Source: Chara braunii
Lineage: Eukaryota; Streptophyta; Charophyceae; Charales; Characeae
Direction: 5' to 3'
Assembly (NCBI GenBank): GCA_003427395.1
Contig: BFEA01000251.1
Location: 468,908-496,407 of the forward strand
DNA: 27,500 nt
A program made the translations under genes and the position numbers. Below are positions 8,223-16,939 of this stretch, in pieces; within the stretch, counting starts at the first letter, position 1; each line of letters begins with the position of its first letter. The notes under the pieces are model-generated. The model saw only the letters and a program-made list of their open reading frames with translations. It was not told the origin of the DNA and ran no database searches.

Positions 8223-9080
8223 ATGATTAGATACGACAGGGGGAACCCTGTCGGGACCTTGGAGCGAGCCTGGAAGTCAAGGGGTAGTTATGGCGTGACC
8301 CTCCCCAAGAGTAGAGAGGAAGGAGAAACTGTTGTGGAGTTCTTCAAGATCTACGGGCAAGAGACGGTTGTCCGTTTTTCGGTGGTTTGCGGAAAAGGTA
8401 CTCGCACTCGAAAGGCCAAAATCTTCCTGTCCCCCTACGATAGACAAGTTTTTGCAACTGAATCATCGGAAGGAAAGGACCCCCTGGAGATCGCCAGAAG
8501 AGCCCTGAAGCGGCTTAGAAGGTTGAAGGGGGGGTCCGCTGAAGAACGTGTGGTGGACAGGGTCAAGTACCGGGGGAGGCTAGAGATTCCACGTGCGGCT
8601 CACGGCCGGACATGGGAAATCCCTGCTTGGGCCTACCAGTTGCTCTACCCCGACGACGCAGCAGTAAGGAGGGTTCAAAATAGGGGACAGGTAATTGAAA
8701 AGTTCCCCCTGGGAGAGGAGTGGGGTCACGAGTTGTTCATCCGGTGCTGGGAATCGCAGGGGAATACGGATTTCGAGTGGTGGGCATTAGTCGGGGAATT
8801 TATCAAGCCTTTGTTCCTGGGACAGGCTGGAGAGGTGGATAGAGAGCTGATTAGACGGTGTTCTCAGGAAGGCATAAGTAGCATTCCCGATCTGGAGGTT
8901 GCCAGTCTTGCGCTAGCAGCCTGCGAAGAGAAGCGGGTGCGGGACTCTTGGTGGACCATAACCAGCGACGAATCTACGGGCGGCAGCGAGGATCAAGAAT
9001 CAGGTGAGGAGGACGATAGCTCAGAAGGAGACCGCAAAGTGGAAGAACGGGACAATGACACTAGTGAGGAGAGCAACTAG
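8223..9080 (+). CDS. D2, intact 285-codon paralogue of D1; unknown
   Basis: An ATG at 8223 opens an uninterrupted 285-codon frame to TAG 9078-9080, 8 nt after the S stop. Residues 1-240 match D1 throughout (VTLPK about residue 26, AKIFLS about 80, VKYRG about 113, LYPDDAAVRRV about 139). The last 45 residues are a Ser/Glu/Asp-rich acidic tail that D1 lacks. The predicted core mixes beta-strand and helical segments, with no signal peptide or membrane span. No known family is recognised. As the longest intact frame of the series it is the best candidate for a conserved function, possibly an accessory protein of element A; this role is inferred from position only. Confidence 0.65.
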   Translation: MIRYDRGNPVGTLERAWKSRGSYGVTLPKSREEGETVVEFFKIYGQETVVRFSVVCGKGTRTRKAKIFLSPYDRQVFATESSEGKDPLEIARRALKRLRRLKGGSAEERVVDRVKYRGRLEIPRAAHGRTWEIPAWAYQLLYPDDAAVRRVQNRGQVIEKFPLGEEWGHELFIRCWESQGNTDFEWWALVGEFIKPLFLGQAGEVDRELIRRCSQEGISSIPDLEVASLALAACEEKRVRDSWWTITSDESTGGSEDQESGEEDDSSEGDRKVEERDNDTSEESN

Positions 9081-9098
9081 AAGTTAGTGATAGGGTGC

Positions 9099-9521
9099 AT
9101 GGAGAGTGAGGTGGAGCCAAGGCTCCACCGACCACCTGAGACCACTGGCATGGGGCAAGCCGAGAAAGATACCGAATTGGGAGCAAGGTTAAGCAAGGCA
9201 ACCGAGGGGGTGACCGACGGGATAGAAGCAATGGCTAGGGCCGTAAGAAGCCCGGAGGCATCTCTCGGAGAAAGAGCTGCAGGGCAGCGAGCGAGTACCG
9301 AGGAACGCTTGCACCAGGAAGTGGAGCCGCGAATACCAGTGAGAAAAAGGACGTCAGAGGCCTCAAAGGGCTTCCTTGTCGAGACCCGATGGGCGGATCA
9401 AGAGGACACGGAAGAAAGAGTCGGAGAAGGGCAAGAATTCCCGCGTGAAAGGCTGGGGTGCTGGGCACCTAGGAGGGATGAAGAGGGGAGCCTAAGAAGG
9501 ATAGAATTGGGAGAAGAGTGA
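9099..9521 (+). CDS. hydrophilic ORF just upstream of gag; unknown
   Basis: The frame is open from 9087 (GTG); the first ATG is at 9099, 18 nt after the D2 stop, giving about 140 codons to TGA 9519-9521. The product is very rich in Glu, Arg, Gly and Ala, probably disordered or helical, with no recognised domain. The stop overlaps an ATG as TGATG (9519-9523), the same junction as P/D1. It may be a Gag leader or a separate accessory product. Composition alone could keep such a purine-rich stretch open, so confidence is moderate. Confidence 0.45.
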   Translation: MESEVEPRLHRPPETTGMGQAEKDTELGARLSKATEGVTDGIEAMARAVRSPEASLGERAAGQRASTEERLHQEVEPRIPVRKRTSEASKGFLVETRWADQEDTEERVGEGQEFPRERLGCWAPRRDEEGSLRRIELGEE

Positions 9522-10857
9522 TGGAGAGAGACTGGCGGAGGACCGAGAAGGCGGCCTAGGCGAGAAACAGACCCTACATGGATGACGGAGGAAGCAATAG
9601 GGAGAAATTTCGGGGGGTTCGGAGACACTTGGAGGGGGTGTAGGGGCCGAGGACTCACGCGTTGGGAACGCGAAGAGCCGAATGATAGAGGCCGCTACGA
9701 GGAGGAACCCTGGGGGCCTCCCGGGGCTCGACTGCGGATGGAGGAACTAGACCCCGCTTGGTACAAGCCCTATGACCTAGTAATAGACGGGCCGACGGAG
9801 GGCCCCTACTTCCGTCGATATGACGATCAGCGAGTCCCCTACTACGACGTCCACCTGGGCTGCGAGACACTCTACTTTAATAGGCGAGATGTGATGGGGT
9901 TCGTCGAAAAATGAGAAAGTTATGCATTCCGAAAGAAGTTCTCAGAAAAGGAGTGGATCGACCACTTCATACAACACTCGGATCCCGAACTGGACCAGGC
10001 CATTAGGGCAGTATACCCGATAAATGGAAGATGAGAGACCTTCAAAAATAGCCTTCTGCGGACCTTCGCTTGCGATGACTTGATTCCGATAATAGAAGGG
10101 CTACGTCGGGTATCAAGGGGGGAACAGGAGAGCTTGGTGGCCTTCACTAGAAGGTTCAAGCGCCTGTCCCAAGCCTTGGTGGATAGGGCGATGCTATCAG
10201 AAGTAGATAGGTGTGTCATGTTCATGTTACACCTACCTTAGGAAAATAGGAAAGAAGTCCTCGAGAAGGCGTCCAGGGACTCGGCGAATTTTGAGAAGGT
10301 CGTCGAGGTGGTCTTTACGGGAGGGGGAGTAAACGTCTGGGAATACATGAAGGAAAGCCTTGATATGGCTCTCCGAAGTATATGCACTCAAAGGGATGAC
10401 GGTCCTCACGGAAATGATAGGCCGCCACCTGAACCCCGCGGCCCACGTTGGGGAGGAAGACCGAAAGGAACCAGGGGAATTGGAGGAATGACCGGGAAAT
10501 TTGAGGAAATTGGGGCTCTGATTGGGGGAATTCCCATTGGAGGGATGCTAGAGATGGACGGTGGGGAGACACTCCCCAACCCAAGGCCGCGGGGGCTCTG
10601 CCGGAGGTAAGCCAGACTAGGGCTTCGCAGCCACCCGGTCCTTCGACGACCATAGGGACAACGCCTCAAGTGGGGCCTCGCCCTAATAATCCGCAGCCTC
10701 GGAGCGGGTGTGTCTATTGCACTGAAGATGGTTACATCAAGCGGGAGTGTCCTCACCTCACGGAAGCCTTAAATTTAGGAGTGGTAAAGTTGAATGAGAG
10801 AATAATTGGGTCGTGTGGGGAGATGATGGCGAGGCGGTCTCCTTCTACCCCTCGATG
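9522..10857 (+). pseudogene. gag: Element A gag (capsid-like region and zinc knuckle)
   Basis: One frame from 9522 to 10610 is interrupted by TGA 9912, TGA 10032 and TAG 10239. It contains a retrotransposon Gag signature near 10035-10240 (TFKNSLLRTF, then QESLVAFTRRFKRLSQAL). A shift leads to another frame with the zinc knuckle at 10709-10750. There C-x2-C-x4-H-x4-C reads C-V-Y-C...Y...C, so His is replaced by Tyr (codon TAC at 10733). The text after the knuckle (LGVVKLNERIIG) continues, by another shift near 10815, into the protease-bearing frame. Gag would coat the element's RNA in virus-like particles; this copy cannot. The N-terminal part (YYDVHLGCETLYF) resembles segments of gene P. Confidence 0.8.
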
Positions 10858-12012
10858 AGGGTAAATGTGGATAAGAGGATTGCCCTACAAGAGGCAAGGC
10901 TGGGGAAGAAGTCTGAGGTCGGCGGGACTGTCATCTCATCCCGCGTTCAAATTACGGAATCTCTGGGTGGTTTGTCCATAAGGGAGTCACAAGTCTCTGG
11001 CATCAAGTTTGTAGAGAGCAAGTCTGAAGAAGAGGAACCGTGCCTGAGAGTAAGGACCCAAGTAGGGGCCGGGCCGTCCAAAAGCAAGGAAGTCACGACA
11101 GCGGATGGAGGAAAAAGGAGTGGGGATGGCGACCAACCAATGGTCAACGCGAAACGCACGGAGGAAAGAAGGGGGGAGGAGCCTACATCGCCAAAATCTC
11201 CAAGGAAGAGAGGAACAAAGAAGTTCGAAATGAAGTGCACCTTGGACGAGATAGATACGGTTGCACCCCTGCGAAGGACTCCAATGCAACCAATGCAATG
11301 TACCTTTCTAAAGAACTTAGCGGCAAGCAAAAATGCCAGGGACGAACTCTTGCGCATCACTAAGAAAGTGAGGATTCCGCTTGCCAGAGGACCGACCGTT
11401 CCAGGAGAAGGACCCACTAAGGAGAAGGTGCAAGCCTCTCGAGTTACCATGGAGGAGATGCCGGCGAATTTCTTCTCGGAAGAAGAAACCAAGAAATTCT
11501 ATGTACTAGGAAGCGGTCAGCTCCAAGCCATGGTGAGTGGGAAGAAGATGAGAGCCTTAGTGGATAATGGATCCGAATCGACGGTGTGTCGAGATTCCAT
11601 TGCGAGGGAGCTGGGTCTGGAAGTAGATAGGGGAGTCGCCATGTCAATGGTGGTAGCAGATAACAAACTCCAACCGGCGGAAGGGGTCTGCCACAACCCC
11701 ATGATTGGGGTCGCGGGGGTAGAGACTACCGTTCCGATTTTCTCGGTAAAAGAGTGTTCGTCGGAGTTAATCCTCGGCCGCACGTGGCTAAGCACAGTCC
11801 ACGCCACCACAGTCGACCTTCCGGACGGAAGCCAGACCCTCTCGATCCAAAGTCCGGACGAAATTCGAGTGGTCCTAAGGACGGTGGATTCTCAGGATGA
11901 GCGGAACCGCACCAGCGTCCCAAGAAGGAAAGAGATTCAAGCAAGGGTATGCCAGGTCCGCCTAGAAGAGTCACCCTTTTCGGGGAAGGAACCCTCGGAC
12001 GGTCGAATATAG
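10813..12012 (+). CDS. pol: Element A Gag C-terminus and aspartic protease, longest open piece
   Basis: A 399-codon frame is open. Its first 150 residues are charged linker (GDDGEAVSFYPS at the N-terminus continues the Gag knuckle frame). A retropepsin-like protease occupies about residues 230-350: the active-site motif ALVDNGSESTV has Asp at 11563 with D-N-G in place of the usual D-T/S-G, and the C-terminal ILGRTWLS motif is near 11773. Such proteases cut Gag-Pol. The frame ends at TAG 12010, but protein-like reading continues beyond it, so this stop is probably a lesion or a frameshift site and not a true terminus. This is a fragment of gag-pol, not a free-standing gene. Confidence 0.75.
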   Translation: MWGDDGEAVSFYPSMRVNVDKRIALQEARLGKKSEVGGTVISSRVQITESLGGLSIRESQVSGIKFVESKSEEEEPCLRVRTQVGAGPSKSKEVTTADGGKRSGDGDQPMVNAKRTEERRGEEPTSPKSPRKRGTKKFEMKCTLDEIDTVAPLRRTPMQPMQCTFLKNLAASKNARDELLRITKKVRIPLARGPTVPGEGPTKEKVQASRVTMEEMPANFFSEEETKKFYVLGSGQLQAMVSGKKMRALVDNGSESTVCRDSIARELGLEVDRGVAMSMVVADNKLQPAEGVCHNPMIGVAGVETTVPIFSVKECSSELILGRTWLSTVHATTVDLPDGSQTLSIQSPDEIRVVLRTVDSQDERNRTSVPRRKEIQARVCQVRLEESPFSGKEPSDGRI

Positions 12013-12089
12013 GTCGAGGAGATCGGAGACCGGATAATCATCGATGGGATTAACTACGAGAAGGAGGATGAAGGAGAAGAATTTGGTGG

Positions 12090-13770
12090 GTGCGTGAGAC
12101 TGTCTTTTTGGGGGGAATTCCTCGAGCCGGCGGAGGTAGGAAGCATAAAATTGTGGCGGTTAAAGTACAACCCGCCGTGGTCAGCCGGAATAGGACAGGG
12201 GAAGCCACGATATCGGAAGAAGAGATAGTAGAAATCATTCGAGAACGGAAGGCAACGGAGGGGCAACGGATTACGGCGGATAGGTTGGCAAAGATGGACA
12301 TCGGGAATGGGAATCTCACCCCCGAAGAAAAAGGATGTATAGCCACAGTCCTGAAGAATTGTGACAAGCCGATAGCCTTCGATGACTCAGAGAGGGGAAG
12401 GATAGACCCGAGGTATGCCAAACCCGCGAGAATCCACACAATCCCCCACGTTCTGTGGAAAGACAGACCCCCATGGAAATACGCCCAAAAGGAAAAAGAG
12501 GAAATTGTGGCCTTTATAAAAAAAAAGATCCGGACTTTCGTGGCAGAGCCGTGCGATAGCGCCTACTCCAACAAATAATTTTTCATTAGAAAAGAGGGTA
12601 GTAACAAGCTTCGGTAGATTCAGGACCTCCAAAAGACCAACGCGGTTACTATAAGGGACGTGGGATCAATACCGGAAGCAGACCTCTTGGCAGAAGGGTC
12701 GGCATGTCGATCTATCTACTCGATTTGCAACCTCTTCTAGGGGTATGATGAGATCCCTTCGGATTATAGGGATAGGCATATGACCGCAATGCACACACCC
12801 TAGGGTTGGTGCAGATGATGGTGGTACCTATGGGGTGGACCAACGGCGTGGTCGTATTTCAAAGGGTCATGATAGCCGTCCTCAAGGAATTCATTCCGGA
12901 CAAGGTAGAGGTCTTCCAGGATGGCTTCCCTATCAAGGGGCCGGTTGAAAGAGATGAGACGGAAGTCCTTCCGGGGGTCAGAAAATTCGAAGTGGATCAC
13001 ATGACAGATGTGAGGAGCGTGCTCTTAAAATTGGACGATGCAAACCTCACCGTGAGTGGGACAAAAAGCCGTTGGGCTGTGTCCTCGATCAAGATACTGG
13101 GGTTCATCTGTGACAAGGATGGGCGGAGGCCCGACCCTGCGAAACTAGAAAAGTTGTTGACATGGTCGTCGCCACTAAAATCGATCACGGAGGTGCGGCA
13201 ATTCCTAGGGGTGGTGGGCTACTGGAGGATTTTTATAAAAGCCTACGGCGATAAGGCGGAACCTCTTAGACGGTTGCTTAGGAAAGTTGAGGGTTAGATC
13301 TAGGGAGAGGAGCAAGCCGCGGTCATGGAAACTCTCAAGGAGGAATTCCGCGAGGGAGGGCAAATCCTAGGCGTTCAGTACTTCGACGACGAGGAGAACC
13401 GCCCGTTTGTAGTTTCTACGGACGCAGGATCGTGTTTTTTAGGGGGGCTTCTTTCACAAAAGGATCAAGATGGGAAAGAAAGACCCCTGCAATTTGAGAG
13501 TAGGGCGCTAAACCCCGCGGAGAGAAACTATAGCCAATTGAAGAAAAAAGTGTTAGGGGTATTGCATTGCTTAAAAACCTTTCGGCACTACATCTACGAG
13601 AGGCGGTTCCTCCTAAGAGTGAACCCAACCGCGGTAGCCGCTGTCCTCCAAAACGACTTCTCACTGACCGACCCAATTATTGCGAGATGGATGATCCACA
13701 TTAGGATCTACGATTATAGGATCGAAAGCCAAAAACCAGGTCGTCGACGACTTGTCTAGGCTTCCCATCC
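12090..13770 (+). pseudogene. pol: Element A reverse transcriptase and RNase H, broken
   Basis: The N-terminal pol region and RT fingers are open at 12090-12578 (KDRPPWKYAQKEKEEIVAF). Stops follow at 12576, 12615, 12738 and 12801, then a shift to the frame open at 12806-13297. RT motif A reads CNLF*GY: the catalytic Asp is Asn (codon 12729). Motif C reads FQDGFPIKGP: the second Asp of the DD pair is Gly (12923). The thumb/connection has ILGFICDKDGRRPD and VRQFLGVVGYWRIF. RNase H follows at 13325-13759: the first Asp is kept (STDAG, 13421), but the usual Glu is Lys (13547) and the second Asp is Asn in RVNPT (13622). Both enzymes should be inactive. The frame shifts by one again near 13745. Confidence 0.85.
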
Positions 13771-14975
13771 GAGAGGAGGATTATCCGAGACTGGAGGAAG
13801 CGACACAATCAATGGCCAAGGATGGGATAATCCAAGTCGCCGCTAACAAGGCACAATTAGCGGTAACCATCCGAGAGGGAGACAAAGGCCCAAGGATGTT
13901 CCTCGCTAACCTGTATGACAGGAAGTACCGCTACATAGGGTTGTACCTGGCAGGTAGGGAAGAAGGCACCGAGACGATCAAAAGGGAGGCGCTCGGGTAT
14001 TGTCTACGAGGGGGGCACCTCTTTAAGAGGCCCACCAAGTTTGCAATCCCCATGAGGGTACTTTGCAATCCGGAGGAAAGGAGGGTTGTCATAGAGGAAC
14101 TGCACGACGGGGTCGTCGGAGGTCATAGGGGGGTAAAAGTGACGTTTGATAAAGTTCGACGGCTTTATTGGTGGGACGGGCACTACGGGGAAGTCAAAGA
14201 GTATTGTTCGACCTGTGAAGCTTGTCAAGAGAGGGCAACAGTTTGCTATAAGGAGCCCCTTGTACCATCACTCCCCACCGTTCGGGGCTAGAAGGTCCAT
14301 ATTGATCTGGTAACCATGCCCAAAGGAGTCGGTGGGCTTCGGTATATCATAAATGTGCGCGACGACCTCACGGGACTCGTAGAAGCCAAGGCCATAAAGA
14401 AGAGAACAGTCGAGGAGGTGAGTGACTTTCTCCTAGAATACATCGCGAGGTACGGGTGTGTCGGGAAGATGGTCATGGATAGGGGGTCCGAGTTCCTAAG
14501 CCAAAGGGTAAGGGCAATATTGGAGAAGGCGGGGATTAAAGCAGCCTACATAACCGCTTATCACCCCCAAAGCAACGCTCCGGTCGAAAGAGGCCACCAA
14601 ACGTTGGCGAAATGGTGCAAAGGGCGAGAGGAACAACGGTCGAAGTACTTGCGTTATGCCGTTTGGGCCGACAATATTACAATCAAATCAAACACTGGCT
14701 ATCCCCCTTACACACTTTGGTTCGGTAGACACTGCCCCCTAGTACCCATCAAATTCCACGTCGACACTTGGACGAGTGTCTCATGGAAGGTTAACATGAC
14801 AAGGGGCGAGTTGCTAGAGGCAAGAATACAACAAATAACTGAAAATCTTGACGCGGGACTTGCTGAGGCAGGGAGAAATATCGAGAAGGAAAGGATGAAA
14901 GGGAAAGAAAGGTGGGACAAGAATTTGTGGGTTCGACAAAAGCCGATAGGGACTACTGACCTCGTGGACGGGATT
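13752..14975 (+). pseudogene. pol: Element A integrase, truncated but with intact DDE triad
   Basis: DDLSRLP marks the RNase H/integrase junction. The zinc-binding HHCC domain is complete at about 14098-14225 (ELHDG, GGHRG, CSTCEAC). After one nonsense codon (TAG 14289) the catalytic core keeps all three acids: Asp in HIDLV (14304), Asp in VMDRGSEF (14478) and Glu in PVERGHQ (14586), with exactly 35 residues between the second and third. The C-terminal region begins (KERWDKNLWVRQKPIG) and breaks off near 14975, so the GPY/F-like module and everything 3' of it are missing. Integrase would insert the element's cDNA. The core is the best-preserved enzyme of the window. Confidence 0.88.
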
Positions 14976-15279
14976 TGCTTTAATTTATTTATTTTATTTA
15001 TTGCAAACATCATTCAAAATCCTGCGTGACAACCTGTCGGCTTTCTAGTCGCCCGAAGAGGTCTCACTAGAAAAAATATGACAAAAATGTCCGAACTGTT
15101 CTGTGGAAGATTGGCCGTCTGCTGGCTAAGTACCTGCTTGATGGTGACTGAATAGCAATTGATCTTGGCGGGTATTCGAGACATAAAGTACGCGCAACTT
15201 GTTCAACACGGCCTTAACTAGGATAATTGAGGACGTCGTTCTCGGGAGAATGCCCTTTGCGCCAAACAATGTGAATACT
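14976..15279. other. AT-rich stretch after the element A breakpoint
   Basis: I see no gene. It begins with a TTTAT-rich segment (gctttaatttatttattttatttattgc) directly at the point where integrase homology ends. The remainder is unique sequence into which the MITE-like element inserted. Confidence 0.6.
15271..15279 (+). repeat. left target-site duplication of the MITE
   Basis: gtgaatact is repeated exactly at 15627-15635. Confidence 0.8.
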
Positions 15280-15626
15280 TGTGCAGCATTGTGTTTAGGT
15301 TCGGTCACCGAACCCGAACGTTCGGGACCGAACGCGAACGAGCGCCGAAACTCTCCGAACGTGAGCATAAAAATATTTAAAAAAAAAAAAATCCAAAACA
15401 TCTGAAAAAATATATGTTATGTAAAATAATAATACAAACAACTTTTGCCTTGGAGGTATGGTCAAATTCATAACCAAACTCGAGTTAAAAATCAAAAACC
15501 AAATTTTTTTTTTTTTTTTTTTTTTTTAATATGTTCGGCCGAACACGTTCGGGTCGCGTTCGGCCGAACACCCGAACATGTTCGGACGTTCGAAAAAGCT
15601 CCGAACATGTTCGGTGTGCTACACAG
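15280..15626. mobile_element. MITE-like non-autonomous DNA transposon, 347 bp, with 9-bp TSD
   Basis: The direct repeat gtgaatact occurs at 15271-15279 and 15627-15635, immediately outside the element. The ends are inverted: the left end tgtgcagca matches the reverse complement of the right end, (c)tgtgtagca. The outer 60-90 bp on each side are packed with palindromic GTTCGG/CCGAAC words (for example cgaacgttcg, ttcggccgaa, gaacatgttc). The centre is AT-rich, with an A-run near 15379 on the left mirrored by a T-run of about 24 near 15505. There is no transposase frame. A 9-bp duplication fits Mutator-like elements best; a hAT-type element (8 bp) is the alternative. Confidence 0.8.
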
Positions 15627-15635
15627 GTGAATACT
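15627..15635 (+). repeat. right target-site duplication of the MITE
   Basis: gtgaatact is the exact partner of 15271-15279. Confidence 0.8.
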
Positions 15636-15849
15636 GCTCAATGCTAAAATAAGTCATAACCCCGAACGACCCCTTAATGATCTCGACCTGAGTTACTTTT
15701 TTTTTAATCTAGCCATTGCCTATACACTTCTCTAAATGTTTCCATAGTATGGTTTCGTAGCGAGTTTTCCGTGAATATTGGTTATTAAGAGTGGGTTCTT
15801 ATGAACCAAAGAGATCCTCTACTGACGTTGTAGAGAGGATATGTCAGTT

Positions 15850-16930
15850 GTGAGTGTTTCGCGATAGGTCTGCCACAACAAAGAGCAATGTGCAGCATGC
15901 TAATGATCGGCTCTCAAGACTGGCTGTGTTCCTGGGAAAAATTGTTGCCATTTGTTGGCAAATCACTGAACTTAAACCAGACAAAGTCCTTATGTGTTGA
16001 ATGTCAAATTCACTAGCACTAACTCGTAGAGCTATTGAGGACGCTATCCACGACACCCTAGACCGGATCATGAACACCATTAAAGCGATTCGGTAGCAAC
16101 ATGAGAGATTGGGCTAAGACCCATTCCCAAGAGAGCTTTATGGATTTGATGGAAGTGTGATGGCATAACCCATAGCATGCACGGATTGCCCTGATGCGTT
16201 GGCCCGGCTTGATACTAAGAAGTACAAGTCCGTGCTCGAACTCACCTCTATCGTCGAGCGCCTGATTGTCATTTACCGGGGTACGCTATGATCCGTAGGT
16301 CTTAATAACCATGTTCTTGGCATGTCTTCCCACAGACGTCAAAAACTTATTGGCCAGCGAGGCTCGGCTTGAGTATCACACGTTTGAGACGCTTAGCAAG
16401 AATGCTCTAGATTTGTGAGGCCACCTTCTACAACCCCCTACGGTCGAAAAAAGAAGAAGAGTCCACAAAAGTGGAAAAAAAAGGGGAGCCGATTGTTGAT
16501 GGTTGAGACCGACGGTACTCAAACCGAGATCGACAACTTTTCTGACTTTGTGGACGGTGGAGAGTTTGACAGCGAGGATAGTGTTGAGGATAGCAACCTC
16601 GCTTCTTTGGTAAAGGTTAAGGCGGATGGCCGCGGCCAGGGCGGTCAACAAAAGAGTTAGGGGCAAACTCAAAACCCAAGCAAGATAGTTGCTTGGGTTA
16701 CAACGGGTTTGGATCAAGATGTGTGGCAGGACCCTTACGCGCGGGTGTCAGGGGGTGCTTGAATTAATTGCGCCGAGTACGACCATCAATATTTCAAATG
16801 CAAGAACGCAAAGGTTTCGCAGAAGATACCACCTAAATGTGGGATTCCTTCTGAGGGTGGGGCCTCTACGAGTTCTAGGTCGGAAAACACATATGGCCAG
16901 TAAAAGTTGTAGCTGCTTCTACTCATGTTC
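15850..16930 (+). pseudogene. gag: Element B gag remnant with broken zinc knuckle
   Basis: Gag-like reading is split over several frames. There is a helical N-terminal part near 15870-15990 (NVQHANDRLSRLAVFL), then LASEARLEYHTFETLSKNAL near 16351-16410, a Lys-rich stretch near 16440-16490 and an acidic stretch at 16520-16610. The zinc knuckle lies at 16760-16801: the first Cys codon is TGA, followed by I-N-C, then H and a last C, all correctly spaced for C-x2-C-x4-H-x4-C. Several other stops occur (for example 16414-16416). No start was identified. Confidence 0.7.
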
Positions 16931-16939
16931 AAGCGAATG

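Larger units (their letters stand above)
9522..14975 (+). mobile_element. Element A: Ty3/gypsy retrotransposon relic (gag-pro-RT-RH-IN)
   Basis: The domain order Gag with zinc knuckle, aspartic protease, reverse transcriptase, RNase H, then integrase identifies a Ty3/gypsy element. It is truncated: homology stops just after the integrase catalytic core and a short C-terminal part, at an abrupt change to AT-rich DNA near 14975. No 3' LTR follows. The coding region carries several nonsense codons and frameshifts and has altered catalytic residues in RT and RNase H, so it is non-autonomous. The unknown genes at 3191-9521 lie on the same strand immediately upstream and may belong to it. Confidence 0.9.

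Noticed and set aside
3191-9521. Tight gene spacing as evidence of bacterial DNA or an organelle operon
   Set aside because: There is no ribosome-binding-site pattern, the genes run into a Ty3/gypsy gag, and the flanks are typical eukaryotic repeats.
14976-15279. 3' LTR of element A
   Set aside because: No TG...CA-bounded sequence repeats anything upstream of the gene series, and no polypurine tract precedes it.
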